In this document: positions 25,484 to 32,254 of the stretch, piece by piece
How the letters are laid out: every line of letters starts with the position of its first letter
Position numbering within the stretch: the first letter of the stretch is position 1
NCBI GenBank assembly: GCA_018267315.1
Contig: JAFDYS010000036.1
Span: 3,287 to 62,589, forward strand
Direction of reading: 5' to 3'
DNA: 59,303 nt
DNA from: Bacteroidota bacterium
GTDB lineage: Bacteria; Bacteroidota; Bacteroidia; Chitinophagales; UBA10324
The notes under the pieces: generated by a model
Databases searched by the model: none
Seen by the model: the letters and a program-made list of their open reading frames with translations, nothing else
Told to the model about the DNA's origin: nothing
Translations under genes and position numbers: made by a program

Positions 25484-25595
25484 CAACGTAACTAAAGAGG
25501 TTGATTATTAACAAAAACAAGATGGTTTTGATCTTCAACGTTAAGCAATTGTAACGTCCATCTCTATCTTTACGGCCCATTCTTAACACACCTAC

Positions 25596-26243
25596 ATGAC
25601 CATCAACCAGTTCATCAGTTTTCTCTTGCCCCGCGATAAGAGCTTCTATCCCCTGTTTGAAAAGGCCGCTGAAAATCTGCGCGCATCTGCTGATAACCTA
25701 TGCCTCGCTGTAACAGCCACGGCACCCGAGCAACGCATTGAGTACATGAGAATGGTGGAGAAACTGGAACACAAGGGCGATGAGATAGCGCATGAAATTT
25801 TCAATGAGCTTGGTAAAAACTTCATTACCCCTTTTGACCGTGAAGACATTCACCGGCTCATTTCACGCATTGATGATGTTCTCGATTATATCCACGGTGC
25901 ATCCAAGCGCATGGAACTGTACAAGATCAAACACTTCACCCCTGAAATCATCAAACTTTCCGAACTGATCCAAACATCCACGCACGAACTGCATACCGCT
26001 ATCATGGAACTGCGCAACCTCAAAAACCTGCGCAAGATTACTGATGCCTGCGTACGTGTGAACAGCATCGAGAATCATGCAGATGATATTTTCGACAATG
26101 CCGTGGCTAAACTTTTTGATGAAGAAAAGAATGCAGTGGAACTAATCAAGATGAAAGAAATTCTATCAGCATTGGAAACCGCCACCGACAAAGCAGAAGA
26201 TTGCGCTAACGTTCTTGAATCCATCATTGTAAAAACGGCATAA
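25596..26243 (+). CDS. DUF47 (PhoU-like) accessory protein of Pit
   Basis: The 215-residue helical protein belongs to the DUF47 family, distant relatives of PhoU that are commonly encoded next to Pit phosphate transporters and thought to regulate them. Recognisable segments are FYPLFEKAAENL, HKGDEIAHEIFNELGKNFITPFDREDIH and the C-terminal ETATDKAEDCANVLESI. It is 43 bases upstream of pit on the plus strand and divergent from pstS, so low- and high-affinity phosphate uptake share one control region. Confidence 0.93.
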   Translation: MTINQFISFLLPRDKSFYPLFEKAAENLRASADNLCLAVTATAPEQRIEYMRMVEKLEHKGDEIAHEIFNELGKNFITPFDREDIHRLISRIDDVLDYIHGASKRMELYKIKHFTPEIIKLSELIQTSTHELHTAIMELRNLKNLRKITDACVRVNSIENHADDIFDNAVAKLFDEEKNAVELIKMKEILSALETATDKAEDCANVLESIIVKTA

Positions 26244-26286
26244 TAAACCGGATGTCCGTTATTGTTTCTCAAAACTCCGCTCTTGC

Positions 26287-27279
26287 ATGTACATCCTCCT
26301 GATAGTTGTGGTGGCGCTCGCCCTCATATTTGATATCATCAATGGTTTTCATGATGCGGCCAACTCTATCGCCACCATCGTTTCTACTAAAGTGCTTTCA
26401 CCGCTGCTGGCGGTAGCGTGGGCCGCCTTTTTCAACTTCATTGCATTCCTCGTTTTCGGACTACACGTGGCTAATACCATCGGTAAAGGAATCGTTAATC
26501 CTGATGTGGTGACCCTGCCGGTGGTGCTGAGCGGATTGGTGGCCGCCATCACCTGGAATCTGCTCACGTGGTACTATGGCATTCCTTCCAGTTCATCTCA
26601 TACGCTCGTCGGCGGATTTGCCGGTGCGGCCATTGCCAAAAGCGGATTCGGTGCGGTGTATTCAACAGAACTTTTCAGAATCATCTCCTTCATTTTTCTG
26701 GCGCCGGTGATTGGCCTCATTGTGGCTTTCTTCATTTCAGTACTCACGATGCATATCTGCCGCAATTTCATCCCTCATAAAGTTGACAATGTATTCCGAC
26801 GGCTGCAGCTTGTTTCGGCCGCAGCATACAGTCTGGGGCATGGAGCCAATGATGCGCAGAAGGCCATGGGAATCATTTTCGCTTCGCTGATTGCCGCAGG
26901 ACAAGCTGCTAAAACAGATTCAATTCCTTTTTGGGTAGTAATCTCCTGCCAGGCCGCGATGGCCATCGGCACCCTGATGGGTGGCTGGCGCATCGTAAAA
27001 ACAATGGGGCAGCGCATTACTAACCTCACTCCATTTGAAGGATTCTCTGCGGAAACGGCCGGCGCCATTACACTTTTTTCGACGGCGCAACTTGGCATCC
27101 CGGTTTCCACTACGCATACTATCACTGGTTCCATTATTGGTGTGGGAATGAAACGCCGGGTTTCTGCCGTGCGCTGGGGTGTTACCCGAAAACTCCTGTG
27201 GGCATGGATCATTACCATACCGGTATCCATGGTGATGGCTATTGGCATCTACTACCTCACCGCATGGGCGGGTCTGTAA
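26287..27279 (+). CDS. pit: Inorganic phosphate transporter, PiT family
   Basis: This 330-residue inner-membrane carrier has about ten hydrophobic segments. Its duplicated family signatures are present: INGFHDAANSIATIV near the N-terminus and LGHGANDAQKAMGII in the second half. GIPSSSSHTLVGG and the matching GIPVSTTHTITGS are the paired re-entrant motifs of the family. It imports phosphate, usually as a metal-phosphate complex with protons. It is cotranscribed with the DUF47 gene. The gene downstream is on the other strand, 30 bases away, with no clear terminator between. Confidence 0.95.
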   Translation: MYILLIVVVALALIFDIINGFHDAANSIATIVSTKVLSPLLAVAWAAFFNFIAFLVFGLHVANTIGKGIVNPDVVTLPVVLSGLVAAITWNLLTWYYGIPSSSSHTLVGGFAGAAIAKSGFGAVYSTELFRIISFIFLAPVIGLIVAFFISVLTMHICRNFIPHKVDNVFRRLQLVSAAAYSLGHGANDAQKAMGIIFASLIAAGQAAKTDSIPFWVVISCQAAMAIGTLMGGWRIVKTMGQRITNLTPFEGFSAETAGAITLFSTAQLGIPVSTTHTITGSIIGVGMKRRVSAVRWGVTRKLLWAWIITIPVSMVMAIGIYYLTAWAGL

Positions 27280-27309
27280 CATTTTGGCACTAAGGAAAAA
27301 CGTTAAACC

Positions 27310-27765
27310 CTATGGGGTATAAATGTGCAGGATGGAACCGTTCTGAGATACGGCGTACTGATATAATGGGTAATAAGCAGGACCCATCGTCACGTTTCCA
27401 TAAATATCAAAATGACTTTGGTGGCAAGGACAAACGATTTCATTATATGCCACTTCGTATTCCACATTGCATCCCTGGTGAGTGCAATACTGTGAAAGTG
27501 CGTAGAACTGCTGGTCGAGTCCTTTGAAAACAATGATGCCGTTCACATACACAAAACCTCCAGTGAGATACAGGTTGGTGAAGTCAGGAATAGTGCTGTA
27601 ATGACCGTTGTTATCATTCACACTTCCATTGGATAGATCAATGTAAAAATCGGTGAGCGGAATGGTATCCGCCTTCTGGCATCCCAACTGACTCAGTGCT
27701 ACCACGGCAACGGCGCTTGAACCGATCAGTCTGATAAATTCCTTCCTGCTTATTGATTTAGCCAT
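27310..27765 (-). CDS. Rieske [2Fe-2S] lipoprotein
   Basis: The protein has 151 residues. It starts SRKEFIRLIG, a Tat-like signal with one arginine replaced by lysine, and then a hydrophobic stretch ending LSQLGC with a lipid-attachment cysteine at residue 29. The Rieske ligands are Cys94 and His96 (CTH) and Cys112 and His115 (CPCH). Cys99 and Cys114 are placed to form the disulphide seen in cytochrome bc1 and b6f Rieske proteins. No cytochrome b or oxygenase gene is adjacent, so the electron partner is unknown. It follows the Omp28-type gene by 3 bases on the same strand, so it is translated from the same transcript. Confidence 0.92.
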   Translation of the reverse strand: MAKSISRKEFIRLIGSSAVAVVALSQLGCQKADTIPLTDFYIDLSNGSVNDNNGHYSTIPDFTNLYLTGGFVYVNGIIVFKGLDQQFYALSQYCTHQGCNVEYEVAYNEIVCPCHQSHFDIYGNVTMGPAYYPLYQYAVSQNGSILHIYTP

Positions 27766-27768
27766 GGC

Positions 27769-28632
27769 TTAATTCTTTAGTGGAGTGCCCAACGCCTGCA
27801 GCACTTCATAGCTGCCGGCAGATTGAGAAACAAAAGCAATGATGCGGCAACTATCCGCATTCCATTCCTGCGGAATATCATAGGGACTGATGGAGTATTG
27901 CCAGTTGCTTCCTGCGGCTTTGCTGCCGGTAACCGGATCGCCACTGAAGTTGGTGATGATGTCGCGCAGCACATCATGATGAATGTAACCGGAAATCACA
28001 TCTGCCCCATTGAGCTGTGCCGCTTCGATCCCGCTTTCAGTAATGAGAACCGTGATATTCAAAGGTGCCGAAACTGTTTTCAGGAAATTTACGGTTACAG
28101 ATCCGGAGAGTTTCCTGCTCATGTCATCAAAAGAAAAATCGAGACCGAGTTTCACAGCAAGGGGTGAATCCAATTGTTGCACTACATAAGTTGACCACAG
28201 TGAACGGTCAACGAGAACAGAAAAAGTACCCGGCGACACTTCCCAATTCACACGGTTGATAGCACCTATAGGCCAGTAGGCCGGTGGACCGAGATACGAA
28301 GCAAGCGCTTCGCCATCCGCTGTTTTCAATTGCGGATCGCCTTGCTCCAGCGGAACGGAAAGAATGCCCTGATGCACTTCCACCACTTCCATTCTGTCAC
28401 CGTACTGGCTCAGAAGATTGTCAATGATATCACGTGCTTTCGGGCAGTTCGGACAATTGGTGGCGGTGAAGTCTTCAATGAGCACCATCTTCTTTTGATT
28501 CGTATCCACATTTCCTCCTGATGTATCATCACCTCCGTTGCCGTGGAGATTGATGTTAGGGCCCACTTCGTCGCAGCCGCAAAATGAAAACAGCGCCGTG
28601 GCAAACAAGACTGTAAATAGAAACCTGAACAT
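27769..28632 (-). CDS. Omp28-type thioredoxin-fold lipoprotein
   Basis: The 287-residue protein starts MFRFLFTVLFATALFSFCGC with a lipobox cysteine at 18 or 20, followed by a Gly/Asp/Ser-rich tether. The thioredoxin-like domain shows FTATNCPNCPKA (Cys60 and Cys63) and an HQGILSVPL segment like those in Omp28 proteins. It is a paralogue of the protein at 384-1343. The gene sits between the DUF6029-like gene (16 bases upstream) and the Rieske gene (3 bases downstream), a tight operon. A redox function at the cell surface is a fair inference, not shown by the sequence. Confidence 0.88.
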   Translation of the reverse strand: MFRFLFTVLFATALFSFCGCDEVGPNINLHGNGGDDTSGGNVDTNQKKMVLIEDFTATNCPNCPKARDIIDNLLSQYGDRMEVVEVHQGILSVPLEQGDPQLKTADGEALASYLGPPAYWPIGAINRVNWEVSPGTFSVLVDRSLWSTYVVQQLDSPLAVKLGLDFSFDDMSRKLSGSVTVNFLKTVSAPLNITVLITESGIEAAQLNGADVISGYIHHDVLRDIITNFSGDPVTGSKAAGSNWQYSISPYDIPQEWNADSCRIIAFVSQSAGSYEVLQALGTPLKN

Positions 28633-28648
28633 AATCTGCGATACTAAA

Positions 28649-30241
28649 TCAAAAACTTGACGTGAGCGAAAACTTCAATCCGCTGAATGCGGGTTCATAC
28701 CGGCATACACCTCCCGAGCAATTGATGCCGGCCACCTGCCGCGTGTAAGCGATGGCGAACCGGTTGGCGCTCTTGGTATATGAAATAAAGAAGTTGTAAT
28801 AGTGAATCTTGTCTTCTGTTTTCTCCGGATTAGGATCAATGTTGTACATATCCGATGCGCTGAACGACCACCGTGGTGCGATGTTGTATTCGGCCAGTAC
28901 AAAGATGAAAGACCCGTAATCTTCCTGGGTGTTTTGATACTGCAGTTCAAACCGCCAGGAGTTTTTGCGGTTTGGTTTGTAGGTATATTCTGCAAATGGA
29001 GTAACGGCTACAAGATTCGGCAACGGTTCATTCCGATAGATGGCCTGGTTGTAGAAAACATATTGCCCGCCGAAGGTGAAGTTGTGCACTTTCGATTTGG
29101 TGATTTCAATCTGTCCGTAAAGTTCCCGCCACAACTTGTTACTCTTCAAATCATCAATGTGAGAGTAATTCAACTCAATAGCATAACCTAATTGCGGGGT
29201 GTAAGTGGCATCGAGTTCAAAGGCCATTTCACCGAGGTACTGTGTGGCCGGTGCATACCGCGCAGGCAACCGAAGGGAATTTTGCCTGGACATGGGCGGA
29301 ATGAAATCCAGCACGCCGTCATTCAGCGTTTCATTGGGTGACGTACGCAGCACAAAATTTTCCGTGCGCTTAAACTGCCCGGTAATTCCGAAACCCCTGC
29401 GTGAATAACTGAGTGACGTATAAATCACATTGCCGGGTTCATCCACCAGAATCCCCTCGGCATTCATGATGGCCTCGTGCGTTTTGAAAGCGCCTTCAGT
29501 GTACCAGCTAAAGTCTTTCACATTAAGTGTGTAGTAACCGCTGAATGCATACACGTTGTATTTCGGGATGAAGCGGTCTGCAGAATCATAACTGTTGATG
29601 GTGTTGGCAACAAAATCCATGGACGATTGATCGATAGTGCGGTTCAGGAATGCCGCACCCGGCAGTAGGCGAACATTGTTGCTGATGTTGATGAGCCCGT
29701 CCACATTGAGGCCTTTAAAAACCGGGGCGTACCTGCTGAACTGATTTTTCTGCTGACCGGCCAGCCCTTTGATGATCCAATTATCAGTGATCTTGTATTT
29801 AAGATTGATGCCGAATGTGGCATAATCGAGACCGAGGCCACGATCTTCGTAAGAGCGGTACACAATGCCACTACCGAACTGCTCATAGAAATATCCACCG
29901 GCCACAGTGAGTTTTCCGATTTCCTTTTCCAGTTTAAAATAACCAATGCCGGCGCCGGTGTATGAGCCATTGGGATCGAAAAGATTGGAATTGTGAAACA
30001 CATCAAGCCGCACCGAAGCATTAAAACCAAAGATGCTGTAATTCACCTGCAGCCATGATTCCAATCCCGTGAAGTAATTATCGTATTGTGGTGTGTTAAT
30101 GGCGCCGATGGCTGAGTCGCGCTGAAACACCTTGAGATCCGTTTGCAAATCACCCGAGAGGGTTCCGGCCTGAGCAACCGCCTTATGGTGGTATGAAATG
30201 AAAAGCAAGAAAGGCAGAATCGCCGGGATGATTCGCTTCAT
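28649..30241 (-). CDS. DUF6029-type outer-membrane protein
   Basis: The protein has 530 residues from the ATG at 30241. An 11-codon extension upstream lacks a signal peptide, whereas MKRIIPAILPFLLFISYHHK leads to a cleavage site at AVAQ. The body is made of alternating beta strands with aromatic girdles, ending in phenylalanine (LKFSLTSSF), as expected for a barrel. The segment TPQYDNYFTGLESWLQVNYS suggests the DUF6029 family of Bacteroidota; that name is from memory of the family and should be checked. No enzymatic motif is seen. It is the first gene of the operon with the Omp28-type and Rieske genes. Confidence 0.75.
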   Translation of the reverse strand: MKRIIPAILPFLLFISYHHKAVAQAGTLSGDLQTDLKVFQRDSAIGAINTPQYDNYFTGLESWLQVNYSIFGFNASVRLDVFHNSNLFDPNGSYTGAGIGYFKLEKEIGKLTVAGGYFYEQFGSGIVYRSYEDRGLGLDYATFGINLKYKITDNWIIKGLAGQQKNQFSRYAPVFKGLNVDGLINISNNVRLLPGAAFLNRTIDQSSMDFVANTINSYDSADRFIPKYNVYAFSGYYTLNVKDFSWYTEGAFKTHEAIMNAEGILVDEPGNVIYTSLSYSRRGFGITGQFKRTENFVLRTSPNETLNDGVLDFIPPMSRQNSLRLPARYAPATQYLGEMAFELDATYTPQLGYAIELNYSHIDDLKSNKLWRELYGQIEITKSKVHNFTFGGQYVFYNQAIYRNEPLPNLVAVTPFAEYTYKPNRKNSWRFELQYQNTQEDYGSFIFVLAEYNIAPRWSFSASDMYNIDPNPEKTEDKIHYYNFFISYTKSANRFAIAYTRQVAGINCSGGVCRYEPAFSGLKFSLTSSF

Positions 30242-30256
30242 GAGTGGCACGCGTGG

Positions 30257-30264
30257 CAAATATA
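30257..30264 (-). promoter_or_regulatory. Candidate -7 box for the DUF6029-Omp28-Rieske operon
   Basis: TATATTTG on the minus strand matches TAnnTTTG exactly, 16 bases from the start codon at 30241. No good -33 TTTG is at the usual distance. Confidence 0.35.
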
Positions 30265-30379
30265 TAAGCCACACGATGTAAATAAGAATTCTGATTTTAT
30301 TCTTGTGGTCAGTTATTCATTCCTGAATTGCGGCCTTCAGAATAATTATCTTACGAGCAGGACGCATCGCGGCAACACT

Positions 30380-31012
30380 TTATTGCTTTTCCTGACTGGC
30401 TTCCGTCAAAAATTTCATCAGGGCAAGTCCGGCATTGAGCACGGGTGATGCCATGGGATCCTTAAAAAGCACATTAGTAGCTGCCTGCCCGAAGTAAATT
30501 CCGTCGGTAACCTGAAAAGTGACCCGGGTATTGCCTTGATCGGGAAAAGGAAGTCTCGGTTTTTCCCATGGCCCAATCTTATTCACCACAATGGCTCCCT
30601 CATTCATGAGGTTCACAAATAATGGCAGTGATGCCGGGTCAGCCGTTTCCCATATCACCACTTTCTCAGAGTAGTTAATGTATCTCGCAGTTTGATCATT
30701 GTACCCCGCAAGCACATCCAACCCCTCTGGCAAGGCCACTTCAATCACCACACCGAGCAATTCTTTCAATGAAGGTTTCACCTGCATTTCACGCAGTCGG
30801 TTAGCTGCCAGCAACCGCACCCGGGAACCATGCGTATGGTCGTTCACAATAATCTCGAGGTCATCCTTACGGGCTTGGGGATCGAATAACACGTACCACG
30901 GGTAGGTTTCAGCATCGGTCACTTCACTGTTTTCCCTGAATAGATTGATATCATCACAATACAGGAGATTATACAGCAGATTAAGTGCTTCATTTTTATA
31001 TGGGCTGAACAT
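30380..31012 (-). CDS. Conserved-looking protein of unknown function
   Basis: The start at 31012 (MFSPYKNEALNLLYNLLY) gives 210 residues; a longer frame of 18 more codons is possible. There is no signal peptide and no membrane segment, so it is probably cytoplasmic. The N-terminal half has a helical, HEAT-like feel (VRLLAANRLREMQVKP). The C-terminal half contains IYFGQAATNVLFKDPMASPVLNAG. No family was recognised. Its start faces the thioredoxin-like gene at 31085 across 72 bases, so the two may share a control region. Codon use and composition are like the neighbours. Confidence 0.75.
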   Translation of the reverse strand: MFSPYKNEALNLLYNLLYCDDINLFRENSEVTDAETYPWYVLFDPQARKDDLEIIVNDHTHGSRVRLLAANRLREMQVKPSLKELLGVVIEVALPEGLDVLAGYNDQTARYINYSEKVVIWETADPASLPLFVNLMNEGAIVVNKIGPWEKPRLPFPDQGNTRVTFQVTDGIYFGQAATNVLFKDPMASPVLNAGLALMKFLTEASQEKQ

Positions 31013-31084
31013 GTTTTCAAAGATGGAAAAAGAGATGGAATAATTTGAAATACCTTCGCAGTTCACCGATTTGCCTTTCCCGAA

Positions 31085-31585
31085 ATGAAAAGAACACTGC
31101 TTATTGCAACTATAGCGCTTGCTGTTTCAATAACCACTTTTGCCCAGGACAATAAGAAACTGCCGGCTGTTACATTAAATGATGTAAGCGGCAATAAGAT
31201 TGACCTAAGTACCCTAAATAAAGACGGCAAGATTATCATCCTCGACTTTTGGGCTACGTGGTGCGTGCCATGTAAAAAGGAACTCACCAACATCATGGAT
31301 GTCTATGAAGACTGGCAGAAACTTTACAATGTGGAACTGGTCGCCATTTCCATTGATGATGCCCGCAACACCACCAAGGTGAAACCGATGGTTGACGGAT
31401 TGGCCTGGCCTTATCTTGTGCTGCTCGATCCCAATCAGGATCTTAAACGTGTGCTGGGATTTCAGAATGTTCCATATGTGCTTGTAGCCGATAAAGAAGG
31501 CAACATTGTTTATCAGCACACCGGGTATGTAGAAGGAGATGAGTTTGAACTGGAAGAACAACTGAAAGCGCTCTCAGCAAAATAA
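31085..31585 (+). CDS. TlpA/ResA-like thioredoxin-fold protein
   Basis: The 166-residue protein has signal peptide MKRTLLIATIALAVSITTFA and a thioredoxin domain with the active site WCVPC (Cys60 and Cys63). The cis-proline region FQNVPYVLV is near residue 138. It would act in the periplasm as a thiol-disulphide reductase, for example in cytochrome c maturation or envelope protein repair. It is a single gene on the plus strand, divergent from the unknown gene at 30380-31012. Confidence 0.9.
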   Translation: MKRTLLIATIALAVSITTFAQDNKKLPAVTLNDVSGNKIDLSTLNKDGKIIILDFWATWCVPCKKELTNIMDVYEDWQKLYNVELVAISIDDARNTTKVKPMVDGLAWPYLVLLDPNQDLKRVLGFQNVPYVLVADKEGNIVYQHTGYVEGDEFELEEQLKALSAK

Positions 31586-31648
31586 TTCACCGGAACCGGA
31601 ATCGATCCCGGGTTGATTGATTGGATTCCGAATCCTGAACAACGCGGT

Positions 31649-32107
31649 TTACCTCCTACGCCTCTTTTCAAGAATCATTGTTGCCACGATTTTGTCAATG
31701 GGCAATGTGAGAGCATCTTCAGTGAAGCGGTTCCATTCAATCCAGCGAAACGACTGAGACACTTCATTACTGCTGCTGAAATCAAATGGCACGATTGAAG
31801 TTTTCACAGCCGCATCACTCAGTGCTTGCACGAAGTAGTAAATGCTGATCACCTGCCTGTCAGCATGAAAAGCCGAGGGCTGAAAAAAATCTGTAGTGTA
31901 CAAGTGATCCGTCACGGAAATCTCCTGACCCAATTCTTCCCTCCATTCGCGCCGCAAGCAGTCCTTCGTCCCTTCACCCAGCTCTAACCCGCCACCGGGA
32001 AATTTGGTAAAGCGCCGGCCTTGTTCCTGCTCATCGGAAACAAGCACGCCTTTCACTTCATCGGTAAGCACGCCATAAACACGAATGGTGAATGCCTCTG
32101 GTTTCAT
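31649..32107 (-). CDS. Nudix hydrolase
   Basis: The protein has 152 residues from the ATG at 32107; the frame runs 16 codons further upstream without conserved sequence. The Nudix box runs from about residue 39 to 62, GGLELGEG followed by REWREELGQEI, with the glutamates that bind magnesium. It would cleave a nucleoside diphosphate linked to some group; the substrate is not predictable. It is convergent with the thioredoxin-like gene and divergent from the SusC-like gene. Confidence 0.92.
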   Translation of the reverse strand: MKPEAFTIRVYGVLTDEVKGVLVSDEQEQGRRFTKFPGGGLELGEGTKDCLRREWREELGQEISVTDHLYTTDFFQPSAFHADRQVISIYYFVQALSDAAVKTSIVPFDFSSSNEVSQSFRWIEWNRFTEDALTLPIDKIVATMILEKRRRR

Positions 32108-32254
32108 AATTCGAATTGGACGGCTAAAGTGCAACCAAAGCGTGAAAGCATTCATCTACCCACTCATTACCGGTGAATAAAACTTTTAATTGATTCACTA
32201 CCTCAGCACTTTTTTTTTCTTTACTCTTGTTTCACCAAAAAACCCTTAAAGCGT

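Noticed and set aside
31597..31630. Inverted repeat CGGAATC ... GATTCCG after the thioredoxin-like gene
   Set aside because: The loop is 20 bases, the stem is 7 bp and there is no T-tract, so it is not a convincing terminator.
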